From positions 1 to 64,000 of the forward strand of contig JAEEQP010000021.1 of NCBI GenBank assembly GCA_016285355.1: a DNA stretch of 64,000 bases, in the 5' to 3' direction. Each line of letters begins with the position of its first letter. Within the stretch, counting starts at the first letter, position 1. Both the position numbers and the translations under genes were made by a program. This stretch comes from Bacteroidales bacterium. Lineage in GTDB: Bacteria; Bacteroidota; Bacteroidia; Bacteroidales; F082. This document shows positions 16,875-24,851 of the stretch, in pieces. Below the pieces are notes generated by a model. It searched no databases. It saw only the letters and a program-made list of their open reading frames with translations, and was not told where the DNA came from.

Positions 16875-17678
16875 TCAATCATGATAATCGCTGTCTTTCC
16901 ATTCGAATTTTACTTTCTCCGGGACAAGGTAATGGCCAATCTTGTAGTCGATGTTAGCCTTGTGGGCTTGGCTGAGCTGGTAGCATCGTGGAACGCGGAA
17001 CATTTTTCCGTCCTTGATGAAATGGGCACCAGTCTGGTGAAAACGAAAAGGAACGTCTTTTGAAACGCATTGCTTCCTGATGTCAAGTATCCAGTCGTAA
17101 TCGCATGGCCTTGCATCCACTCCCGACTCTCCACCAACCGATACTTCCTCAATCGTCTCATTCAGATAAGGAGTAAGGTCAACGGCGGTGAGAATGGGAG
17201 AGACAATGATGCTCTTATGCTTGATGGGAAGAGACAGAAAAATGGGCAAACGATAATCAACCATATCTTGGTTTTCCACAGTGCATCCCACAATGACATT
17301 GTCATAGCCCTCGCCCCAGTCGTCGGGCACACATTCCATGAAACGGTCGATGCGTTTGGTGAAGAAAAAGAACCAGAGGTCGCTCCGTTGCTTCATCATT
17401 CTCCAGCATTCAGGTCGCCATTCATCTGCATCTTTCAGGAGGAAGTCGGAGGTGAAACAAGTGAAGACTATCTTGCCGCTCTCAATCTTCCATGACCTGT
17501 CGCGTTTTCTTTTCATCGGCAGGTTGAAATTGCCCGTCTTGCGGCACTCACTGCTCGAAATCTCACTGCCGTACATCTCATCCTGACGGTAAACGTAGCA
17601 GTATTTGCACCCAGAGCTAATCTTAGTGCAGCCGTGCCATGGATTCCAGTCGGCGTATATTTTCCAATGCTCGGACAT
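16875..17678 (-). CDS. DUF5131 family protein (phage Gp37/Gp68-like)
   Basis: The 267-residue protein matches the DUF5131/Gp37 family, found in phages and mobile regions. It begins WNPWHGCTKISSGCKYCYVY, where C17, C24 and C27 form a radical-SAM-like cysteine cluster. It ends in conserved VSVGGESGVDARPCDYDWI and PFRFHQTGAHF blocks. The biochemical activity is unknown; the cysteine spacing suggests Fe-S binding. It converges with the DUF3267 gene and precedes, on the same strand, the DUF389 gene. Its phage-family membership next to a defence island suggests horizontal transfer. Confidence 0.8.
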   Translation of the reverse strand: MSEHWKIYADWNPWHGCTKISSGCKYCYVYRQDEMYGSEISSSECRKTGNFNLPMKRKRDRSWKIESGKIVFTCFTSDFLLKDADEWRPECWRMMKQRSDLWFFFFTKRIDRFMECVPDDWGEGYDNVIVGCTVENQDMVDYRLPIFLSLPIKHKSIIVSPILTAVDLTPYLNETIEEVSVGGESGVDARPCDYDWILDIRKQCVSKDVPFRFHQTGAHFIKDGKMFRVPRCYQLSQAHKANIDYKIGHYLVPEKVKFEWKDSDYHD

Positions 17679-17698
17679 TCTTTGGAATAATGAGCCTT

Positions 17699-19069
17699 TT
17701 ACTTAGCATCCATTTCTATTTCCGCCAATTGACAAACCAGTATCACATTCTCGTTATTCAGCCTCACCTTCAGCCAGCGTTCGATGCGGTCGTGAAGTTC
17801 GGTGTCCATCGGTTCGTTTGTAGTAAGGATGGCGACAAGTTGTTCCGTGGTTGTACCATCAGTGGCTTTCGTAGACGAGCCTCGGCTTAGACTGACCTCG
17901 GAGATAGTCGAGTATTGCGCAAAAAGTTCTTTGGAGATGGCCTCAACGGGAATCTCTTTCGACTTGTAATCAGAAATCGTGGCTTCCATTTTGCTGATGC
18001 TGTCGTTCAGCCGTTGGATTTGCTTGTCGGTTTGTTCGTAAATGCCTTTCACGATTTCCACTTCCGAAAACTCCTGGCGCATACTGGTGGCGTCCTCGTG
18101 GAAAATGATTTGGCTGCGCGTAATGCCGTATTCCTCAGCACTTTTGTAGAGTTTCTGCTTGGCTTCAGGTGTCAGCGTTTCGCCAGCGAGGAAAAGCTCC
18201 AAAGTAGGCGACTTGCGCGAGTAGGTGGCCTTGTGGTCATAGATGAAGCACTTGCCAAGGTTCTTGTTTTCGGACACCACTCTCTCGGCGTGGATGTTGA
18301 AGTTGTTCTCCTTGATGACGCTGATGGCGGAAAGGATGCTGGGCACGATGACGACGAGCAGGATGATGTAAACCGCACTTTTGGGCAGACGAATCCGTTG
18401 CTCGCCATCTTCCACGGCGGGGAACCTGAAATATTTCACGGCAAGGAAAGTGGCCAAAGAGATGAAGATGCTGTTGATGGTGAACAGGTAAAGGGCTCCT
18501 AACACAAAGTTCCAATTCAAGATAGAGATGCCGTAGCCTACCGTGCAAAGGGGCGGCATGAGGGCAGTGGCGATGGCAACACCCGAAATGACAGTGCCTT
18601 TGTCCTTACGCGAGATCTCGATGATACCGGCCAGACCGCCGAAGAGGGCTATTAAAACATCGTAGATGGTGGGGTTGGTACGTGCCAACAACTCCGATGG
18701 ATTGGCCAAACTCAAGGGACTCAACAGGAAAAATAGCGATGATGCGATGATGCTGATGCCCACCATAACGCCGAGGTTCTTCAACGATTCTTTCAGGAGA
18801 TGGGCATCTTCTGTGCCAAGACCCAAACCGAAACCTAAGATAGGTCCCATCACAGGCGAGACCAACATGGCGCCGATGATGACAGGGATGGAGTTGACGT
18901 TCAAACCCACCGAGGCGATGATGATGGCGCAGGCCAAAATGAACACGTTGGTGCCTTTGAAAGCGATGTTTTTGCGGATGGATGCGCTGGCGTTTTCATA
19001 ATCAATCTCGTCGGAAAGATGGATAAGGAATTTAATGTATTGCAGTATTTTATGAAAGATTCTATTCAT
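17699..19069 (-). CDS. DUF389 family membrane protein
   Basis: The protein has a short cytoplasmic N-terminus and then about six membrane segments with the DUF389 signatures VIIGAMLVSPVMGPILGFGL, GGLAGIIEISRKDKGTVISG and ATALMPPLCTVGYG. A ~200-residue soluble C-terminal domain with a predicted coiled coil (KQIQRLNDSISKMEATISDY) completes it. DUF389 proteins are thought to be transporters or regulators, with no proven substrate. ATG 19069 gives 456 residues and is preferred over 19132, whose extra residues lack conservation signs. It lies 66 bp downstream of trkH and is probably co-transcribed. Confidence 0.85.
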   Translation of the reverse strand: MNRIFHKILQYIKFLIHLSDEIDYENASASIRKNIAFKGTNVFILACAIIIASVGLNVNSIPVIIGAMLVSPVMGPILGFGLGLGTEDAHLLKESLKNLGVMVGISIIASSLFFLLSPLSLANPSELLARTNPTIYDVLIALFGGLAGIIEISRKDKGTVISGVAIATALMPPLCTVGYGISILNWNFVLGALYLFTINSIFISLATFLAVKYFRFPAVEDGEQRIRLPKSAVYIILLVVIVPSILSAISVIKENNFNIHAERVVSENKNLGKCFIYDHKATYSRKSPTLELFLAGETLTPEAKQKLYKSAEEYGITRSQIIFHEDATSMRQEFSEVEIVKGIYEQTDKQIQRLNDSISKMEATISDYKSKEIPVEAISKELFAQYSTISEVSLSRGSSTKATDGTTTEQLVAILTTNEPMDTELHDRIERWLKVRLNNENVILVCQLAEIEMDAK

Positions 19070-19135
19070 TGTTTCTTGTGTTGTTTTGCTAAAAATTTGT
19101 GCAAAGAACTGCAAAATTCTTGAATTGCGCAAGAG

Positions 19136-20590
19136 TCACCGACTGAAAATACTTCTAAAAGCAATCAGCATGGGGAAAATCTCGACACGGCCCAAGAGCA
19201 TGATGACCATGGCCACCACTTTTTGGAAGCCGAGAAACCCGGCATAGTTGTTCATGGAGCCGACATCACCGAAACCTGGCCCGACACTGCCCATGCAGGC
19301 GATGGAAGCCGACAACGATGTGGTGAAGTCCATGCTGATGGCAAAGATGATGGTGCCGATGGCGATGATGGCCATGTAGGTGCCCATGAAAGTCAACACG
19401 GAGGTGAAATTTTCTTCCGTTTTTACCTTCCCTTCTATTTTGATATTGGTGACGTTGTGGACTCCAATGAGCGACCTGACCATACCTTTCAGGCTCTTGA
19501 TGACGATGACGAAACGGTCCATTTTCATGCCGCCCGAGGTGGAACCCGAACAGCCGCAGACCAAGGAGCAAAGCAAAAGAATGCCCATGCTGCCTGTTGG
19601 CCAAAGGTTGGTGTCGGCAGTGGCAAAGCCTGTGGTCGTTGAAAGTGAGCAGACCTGGAAAGCCGCCATGCGCAATGCCCTCGGGAATGAGGAATAATAG
19701 CCGCTGAAATAGAGGTCGGCGGTGACGATGAGTATGGCAATCGCGACGAGGGAAAGAAACCAGCGGATGATATGCGTATTGAACAGGTTCTTTTGGGTGC
19801 GCTTGTCGGGCCAAATGGTGGAAAACATGAGACTGAAGTTGGTGGCACCCATCAACATGGCCACGATAATGATGATTTCCACTGCGACATTGTTATAGAA
19901 GCTTATGCTGATGTTTTTCGAACAGAAACCACAAGTGCTGCAAGCCGACATGGCCAAAGTGGCAGCATCGAACCAAGGCATCTTGGTGAGTCTCAGCGCG
20001 ATGGCAGAGATTGAAGTAATGACGAGATAGACGGCAATCATGCGATAAACGAACTGCCTTTTGCGTCCTCCGTAATAAGTTTTGGCTAAGTCCGACAATT
20101 CTGCGCTGGCCAAGACGGAATGGCGGTCATGTTGTGCAGAAATGACCAACGAGACGAGGGTGACAATACCGATACCACCAATCCAAGCCGAGGCGATGCG
20201 CCAGAATTGCAAGCCCTTGGGCAAGGCCTCGATGTTGTTGAGAATGGATGCTCCAGTAGTAGTGAAGCCCGAGACACTTTCAAAAAACGCATTGACGACC
20301 GTGAACTCACCGCCAAACATCAAATAGGGAATGGCCCCAAAGACGCAGGCGGCTATCCAGCAACCCGTGACGATGCGATAGCCATCCTCAATGCCCATGT
20401 TCTCTTGAGGTTGGGTGCTTATGATGGCGAAAAACCCGCATAAGGTGGCCGCCATCGCGGAGAAAATCAAAGGAATGAAACTGTCGTCGCTGTCATTTCG
20501 GAAGGCTATGAATGCGGCCAAGTACATGAGTAGTGAGATGCCTATCAGTGAGAATCCGGCATAGCGTAGAGTGGTATTCCATTTCTTCAT
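19136..20590 (-). CDS. trkH: TrkH-type potassium uptake membrane subunit
   Basis: TrkH forms the K+-conducting channel of the Trk system in the inner membrane. The 484-residue protein has about ten membrane helices and the four pore-loop repeats, seen for example in FFESVSGFTTTGASIL, CSTCGFCSKN, QVCSLSTTTGFATAD and CMGSVGPGFGDVG. The glycine of each selectivity filter is present. The NAD-binding partner TrkA is not in the window. A minus-strand TATTTTTGC at 20623-20615 is the likely promoter, back to back with the LysR promoter. Confidence 0.92.
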   Translation of the reverse strand: MKKWNTTLRYAGFSLIGISLLMYLAAFIAFRNDSDDSFIPLIFSAMAATLCGFFAIISTQPQENMGIEDGYRIVTGCWIAACVFGAIPYLMFGGEFTVVNAFFESVSGFTTTGASILNNIEALPKGLQFWRIASAWIGGIGIVTLVSLVISAQHDRHSVLASAELSDLAKTYYGGRKRQFVYRMIAVYLVITSISAIALRLTKMPWFDAATLAMSACSTCGFCSKNISISFYNNVAVEIIIIVAMLMGATNFSLMFSTIWPDKRTQKNLFNTHIIRWFLSLVAIAILIVTADLYFSGYYSSFPRALRMAAFQVCSLSTTTGFATADTNLWPTGSMGILLLCSLVCGCSGSTSGGMKMDRFVIVIKSLKGMVRSLIGVHNVTNIKIEGKVKTEENFTSVLTFMGTYMAIIAIGTIIFAISMDFTTSLSASIACMGSVGPGFGDVGSMNNYAGFLGFQKVVAMVIMLLGRVEIFPMLIAFRSIFSR

Positions 20591-20614
20591 TGCTGTCGAT
20601 TTTGAAAAACATCG

Positions 20615-20667
20615 GCAAAAATATTTCGGCGTTTTTTATGAGTCAATACAATATTATTTATCTTTGC
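20615..20667. promoter_or_regulatory. Divergent promoters of trkH and the LysR gene
   Basis: A minus-strand TATTTTTGC (20623-20615) faces trkH, and a plus-strand TATCTTTGC (20659-20667) precedes the LysR gene. Just after it, ATTGAT-AAAA-ATCAAT (20668-20683) forms an inverted repeat within the LysR leader, a plausible autoregulatory operator. Confidence 0.5.
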
Positions 20668-20687
20668 ATTGATAAAAATCAATAAAG

Positions 20688-21614
20688 ATGACGCTGCAAC
20701 AGTTGGAATACATTGTCGCCATTGAGAATTACGGCTATTTTGTGGAGGCCGCCGAAGCCTGTGGTGTGACCCAGTCCACGATGAGCTTGATGGTGAAAAA
20801 ACTGGAAGAAGAACTCGATGTGAGGATTTTCAATCGAGACACACATCCCGTGACGGTGACGGAAATCGGTCGGAAGGTGATTGACGAGGCCAGAGAGATA
20901 GTCTATCACTCCAAACAATTAGTCGAGCTGACGCGTTCGGAGAAGGAACTCAGTTCGGGTGATTTGAATATCGCTATGACGACTACGGTGGCTCCCGTGC
21001 TGATGGCTGGCATGTTCAAGTTCATGAGACTACGTTATCCCGCGCTGCGGTTGCGTACGGAGGAGATGATCACGACTACCATCATTGCCAAACTAAAAAA
21101 AGCGGAGATTGACATGGGCATTTTGGTTTCTCCCATCAACGACCCCGACTTGTTGGAGATACCTTTATATAAAGAAAAGTTCTTCGCCTACGTTTCTCCC
21201 GAAAATGCCATGGCGCGGCAGGAAAGTTTGGAACGGGACCGTGTCTTAGACAACCCAATCTGGATTATGAGAGATGGCGTTCGCCTGTTCGATAAGTCCA
21301 TGTTGAGGCCGGGCGAAACTTTCACTTACGAGAAGATGTATGAAGGTGGACGTGTGGGAATCCTGTTGCAAATCGCCAATGAAAGCGGTGGCATCACCAT
21401 CATCCCTGAGACGCACATCAAGTTTCTTCCGACGTCGATGCAGAAATGCTTGAAGCCCATTGTCAACCCTGTACCGAAAAGGACGATCAGCCTCGTTATC
21501 AGAAATGATTACATTCACGAGCAGATTATGAACATCGTGATAAGGTCGATAAAATCTATCATCCCATACGAGTTGTGGGATAGCGTGATTATGTCCGAGT
21601 ATTTGAGGTTATAA
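20688..21614 (+). CDS. LysR-family transcriptional regulator (OxyR-like lineage, no redox cysteine pair)
   Basis: The 308-residue protein has an N-terminal winged helix-turn-helix (QQLEYIVAIENYGYFVEAAE ... GVTQSTMSLMVKKLEEEL) and a periplasmic-binding-like effector domain. Overall it resembles the OxyR branch that Bacteroidota use for peroxide stress. However, the two-cysteine peroxide-sensing segment is absent: the only cysteines I see are C25 in the DNA-binding domain and a late one in QKCLKP. I therefore leave the symbol blank. It is divergent from trkH and overlaps the convergent reductase gene by six bases. Confidence 0.8.
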   Translation: MTLQQLEYIVAIENYGYFVEAAEACGVTQSTMSLMVKKLEEELDVRIFNRDTHPVTVTEIGRKVIDEAREIVYHSKQLVELTRSEKELSSGDLNIAMTTTVAPVLMAGMFKFMRLRYPALRLRTEEMITTTIIAKLKKAEIDMGILVSPINDPDLLEIPLYKEKFFAYVSPENAMARQESLERDRVLDNPIWIMRDGVRLFDKSMLRPGETFTYEKMYEGGRVGILLQIANESGGITIIPETHIKFLPTSMQKCLKPIVNPVPKRTISLVIRNDYIHEQIMNIVIRSIKSIIPYELWDSVIMSEYLRL

Positions 21615-22061
21615 AACACCGGAAGTCACTTCAGCAATCTGCTCCAGCCATTCCTTGTCAATCTCATTGAAGGTAGCCAAACGCTCGCTGTCGATGTCCA
21701 ACACGCCGATGACTTCTTCATCTTTATATAAAGGCACCACGATTTCGCTTTTCGACTCACTGCTGCAAGCGATGTGGCCTGGGAATTGCTCAACATCCTC
21801 GACTACAATGGTTTTCTTTTCTTTCCATGATGTTCCACATACACCTTTCCCAAAACCAATGCGGGTGCAGGCTACAGGCCCTTGGAAGGGACCGAGTACT
21901 AATTGATTATCAATGACGCGGTAAAAGCCTGTCCACCAGAAATGGAAAGCCTCTTGAATCAGTGCGGCCACATTGGCCATGTTCGCGACAGGGTCGCTTT
22001 CGTCTTTCACCATCGCCTTAACTTGCGCGAGTAGGAGTTTATAGGTTTCGTTTTTGTCCAT
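21609..22061 (-). CDS. msrC: Free methionine-(R)-sulfoxide reductase (GAF-domain fRMsr)
   Basis: fRMsr reduces free L-methionine-(R)-sulfoxide. The 150-residue GAF protein carries VACTRIGFGKGVCGTSWK and HIACSSES. Its cysteines C65, C75 and C99 have the spacings (10 and 24) of the E. coli catalytic C84, C94 and C118. ATG 22061 is chosen because it begins MDKNETYKLLLAQVKAMV and lies right after a minus-strand -7 box; the longer frame runs through the promoter. It is divergent from the COG0523 gene, sharing a 40-bp palindromic promoter. Confidence 0.9.
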   Translation of the reverse strand: MDKNETYKLLLAQVKAMVKDESDPVANMANVAALIQEAFHFWWTGFYRVIDNQLVLGPFQGPVACTRIGFGKGVCGTSWKEKKTIVVEDVEQFPGHIACSSESKSEIVVPLYKDEEVIGVLDIDSERLATFNEIDKEWLEQIAEVTSGVL

Positions 22062-22100
22062 TTTTTGTAATTTTGCAACGTGTTGCAAAATTACAAAAAA
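22061..22100. promoter_or_regulatory. Palindromic divergent promoter/operator
   Basis: A 40-bp palindrome with 19-bp perfect arms and a 2-bp centre fills the whole gap between fRMsr (minus) and the COG0523 GTPase (plus). Each arm contains TAATTTTGC, so two -7 boxes face each other: plus 22068-22076, minus 22093-22085. A dimeric regulator binding here would control both genes at once. The core TTGCAACGTGTTGCAA is a candidate operator. Confidence 0.7.
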
Positions 22101-22101
22101 A

Positions 22102-23376
22102 ATGAAAAAAGATATTCCAGTATTGCTGCTCACCGGTTACCTCGGTAGCGGCAAGACCACCTTGGTCAACAAGATATTGAACAACCGCAAGGGTATCAAG
22201 TTCGCCGTGATTGTCAACGATATAGGCGAAGTGAACATCGATGCCGACCTGATTGAAAAGGGCGGTGTCGTGGGTCAAAAAGATGATAGTTTAGTCGCTT
22301 TGCAGAACGGCTGCATCTGCTGCACTTTGAAGATGGACTTGATAAAACAACTGCACGACATCATCGTCATGCAGAAGTTCGACTACATCGTTATTGAAGC
22401 CAGCGGTATCTGCGAGCCGGAACCGATTGCCCAGACTATTTGCTCCTTCCCCGACATGGCATGGCAGCTCACCAAGGACGGTATTCCTATTTTGGACTGC
22501 ATCGTGACCGTGGTCGATGCGCTGCGGATGCAGAGCGAGTTCGGTTGTGGTGACGACCTGATGAAGAAAAACTTGGCCGAGGATGATTTGGAAAGTCTTG
22601 TCATCCAACAGATTGAATTCTGCAATATCATTTTGCTCAATAAAGCCTCAGAAGTCACGCCCGAGGAACTGGGCCGCGTGAAGAGCATCATCCGTGCTTT
22701 GCAGCCCACCGCTGAAATCATTCCTTGCGACTACGGCGAGGTGGACTTCGACAAGATTCTCAACACCCACTTGTTCGACTTCGATAAGGTGGCCACTTCC
22801 GCCACTTGGATTAAAGAGGTGGAAGGTGCTATCGTCGAGGACGATGACGACGATGAAGAAGAGCACCATCATCACGACCACGATGAGGAAGAGCACGAAC
22901 ACCATCACCATCATGAGCATCATGACCATGACGACGATGATGACGAGGAAGAGGAGCACGGCCATCATCACCATCATCATCACGACCATGAGGGCGGCGA
23001 GGTGGAGGAATACGGTATCGGCACCTTTGTATATTACCGTCGCCAGCCGTTCAACATGGCGCGTTTCGATGAGTTTGTGGCGCGCAAGCTGCCGAAGAAT
23101 GTCATCCGCGTGAAGGGCATCTGCTACTTCAAGAACGAATACGACACTTGCTACATCTTCGAACAGGCAGGCAAGCAGGTGCAACTGCGCGATGCTGGTC
23201 AGTGGTTCGCCACCATGCCCGCCAACGAGTTGGAGACCTTCATGGACCGCGAGCCCACCCTCCGCCGCGACTGGGACGACACCTACGGCGACCGTATGCA
23301 GAAGCTCGTTTTCATCGGACAGCACATGGACAAGGAGGCCTTGACGCGGGATATGGATGCTTGCTTGACGAGGTAA
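22102..23376 (+). CDS. COG0523 GTPase, putative zinc metallochaperone
   Basis: COG0523/CobW proteins are GTP-dependent metal chaperones. The 424-residue protein has GYLGSGKT (Walker A, 12-19), the metal-binding C71-x-C73-C74 (NGCICCTL), VVDALRM, the NKAS-type base motif (LLNKASEV) and a C-terminal CobW_C domain. An insert of about 50 residues near 255-305 consists almost only of H, D and E, a metal-storage or sensing loop. The CxCC and His-rich parts favour zinc. Start 22102 is chosen because the longer frame (22054) reads through the promoter palindrome. Confidence 0.88.
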   Translation: MKKDIPVLLLTGYLGSGKTTLVNKILNNRKGIKFAVIVNDIGEVNIDADLIEKGGVVGQKDDSLVALQNGCICCTLKMDLIKQLHDIIVMQKFDYIVIEASGICEPEPIAQTICSFPDMAWQLTKDGIPILDCIVTVVDALRMQSEFGCGDDLMKKNLAEDDLESLVIQQIEFCNIILLNKASEVTPEELGRVKSIIRALQPTAEIIPCDYGEVDFDKILNTHLFDFDKVATSATWIKEVEGAIVEDDDDDEEEHHHHDHDEEEHEHHHHHEHHDHDDDDDEEEEHGHHHHHHHDHEGGEVEEYGIGTFVYYRRQPFNMARFDEFVARKLPKNVIRVKGICYFKNEYDTCYIFEQAGKQVQLRDAGQWFATMPANELETFMDREPTLRRDWDDTYGDRMQKLVFIGQHMDKEALTRDMDACLTR

Positions 23377-23382
23377 GTTTTG

Positions 23383-23391
23383 TAATTTTGC
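23383..23391 (+). promoter_or_regulatory. -7 promoter box of the DUF2079 gene
   Basis: TAATTTTGC lies eight bases before the ATG at 23400, implying a very short or absent leader. Confidence 0.45.
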
Positions 23392-23399
23392 CGATTGAA

Positions 23400-24851
23400 A
23401 TGAGATACAATGGCAAGTTGGTTAGCGGAAGCAAGATGGCTTTGGTGGCAGTTTTCACCTCTGCCGCGGTGGTCTATGCCCTTATCTCCTTAGTCAATCA
23501 TTACCTCTTTAAGACATACGCGCTCGATTTGGGGCTGTATACCCACGCGATGTACGACTATGCTCATTTCCGCATCGATGATTGCTGCATGTTCAAGGAC
23601 GTACCACAGAGCATCTTGGCGGCACATTTCGACCTTTATCTCGTGCTACTTTCGCCGTTGGTGTATGTGTTTGGCAGCTATACCCTGCTCATTGTCCAGA
23701 TTGCGGCTGTGCTGTTGGGCGGCTGGGGTATTTTCAAATTGATTGGACTTTATACCGACGACCATCGTATGCCGCTTTTGGCAGTCATGGTGTTTTTCTT
23801 CTCGTTCGGCATCCTCCATGCGCTTTCCTATGATTATCATTCCAATGTACTGACAGCCATGATGTTGCCTTGGCTGCTTTATTTCATCAAACAAGGTCGT
23901 TTTGGTTGGGCTTCGTTAATGGTGGTGCTTTTTGTCATCGGAAAGGAGAACCTCTCGCTTTGGCTGTTTTTCATCGCCGTCGGTTTGATGTGGGACTATC
24001 GTAAGGACCGGAAAGCGCTGTTGTATTTGCTCGGTTATGCGGTTTTTGCATTGGCTTATTTTCTGGTTGTCAACATGTTGATACTTCCAAAGATAGGAGG
24101 AGCCGGCATTAGCAGGTATGACTATCTTGGCAGCAATTATATGGAGATTGGTCGTCGTTTGCTTACACATCCTGCTGAAACGCTGCGGATTTTGTTCACC
24201 AACACAAGTGGCATTCCGGCGCTTGACGGACGCAAAGCCGAATTCTATTGGTGCGCCATGGCGACAGGAATGGCACTTACTTTGTTGAAACCCAACTATT
24301 TGTTTATGCTGATTCCGCTTGTTGCACAAAAGATGTTTGCCACCGACGCGATGTTTTGGGGCGTTTCGGTTCATTACAATGTGGAAGTCATGCCTGTCAT
24401 CATCATCGCTTCTTTCTTGGTGATTGTCAAGCTGAAAAAGCCTGTTTCACGCATGGTCTTGTCGTTGGTGCTATTGCTTTCCACGCTGCTGACTACTTTT
24501 TATACCCTCGGCGAGCCGCGTTCTTTTGTTTTCTTTGACCAAGTCTGCATTTATCAAGGGCGACATTATGAGCAGCGGAAGTTTGACGCTCGGTTTGCGC
24601 GTGAGCTCATCAAACAGATTCCTGACGAAGCCTCGGTGAGTGCCGCATCGATGTTTGTGCCCCATTTGGCTTTGCGGAACCAAATCTACGACCTCGACTA
24701 CAGACCCAATCCGAATGCTGATTATGTGCTGATTACCCAACCTTATTTTGACAAAAAGGTGTATTGGAAGAGAGCTTTCCCTGACCGTGAGGATTATGAA
24801 ACCGTAGCTTCTGACAGCACTATTTATCTCCTGCGGCGGATTGTGCCATGA
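23400..24851 (+). CDS. DUF2079 family multi-pass membrane protein
   Basis: The 483-residue protein has about nine membrane helices. It carries the DUF2079 pattern near its N-terminus: ALDLGLYTHAMYDYAHFR followed by HFDLYLVLLSPLVYVFGSY. These proteins look like GT-C glycosyltransferases, with an acidic residue in the first extracytoplasmic loop, and may transfer sugars from lipid carriers. ATG 23400 is preferred because the upstream frame overlaps the COG0523 gene and encodes arginine-rich shadow sequence. The 3' end overlaps the convergent GT39 gene by 32 bp. Confidence 0.78.
   Translation: MRYNGKLVSGSKMALVAVFTSAAVVYALISLVNHYLFKTYALDLGLYTHAMYDYAHFRIDDCCMFKDVPQSILAAHFDLYLVLLSPLVYVFGSYTLLIVQIAAVLLGGWGIFKLIGLYTDDHRMPLLAVMVFFFSFGILHALSYDYHSNVLTAMMLPWLLYFIKQGRFGWASLMVVLFVIGKENLSLWLFFIAVGLMWDYRKDRKALLYLLGYAVFALAYFLVVNMLILPKIGGAGISRYDYLGSNYMEIGRRLLTHPAETLRILFTNTSGIPALDGRKAEFYWCAMATGMALTLLKPNYLFMLIPLVAQKMFATDAMFWGVSVHYNVEVMPVIIIASFLVIVKLKKPVSRMVLSLVLLLSTLLTTFYTLGEPRSFVFFDQVCIYQGRHYEQRKFDARFARELIKQIPDEASVSAASMFVPHLALRNQIYDLDYRPNPNADYVLITQPYFDKKVYWKRAFPDREDYETVASDSTIYLLRRIVP

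Noticed and set aside
22054..22133. Longer start codons for the GTPase and the reductase
   Set aside because: Both extensions translate the palindromic promoter itself and overlap each other.
22860..23010. His-rich stretch as an affinity tag or sequencing artefact
   Set aside because: It is mixed with D/E codons, internal to the gene, and typical for COG0523 metal chaperones.
23148..23399. Extended N-terminus of the DUF2079 protein
   Set aside because: It lies wholly over the GTPase gene in another frame and is arginine/histidine-rich shadow sequence.
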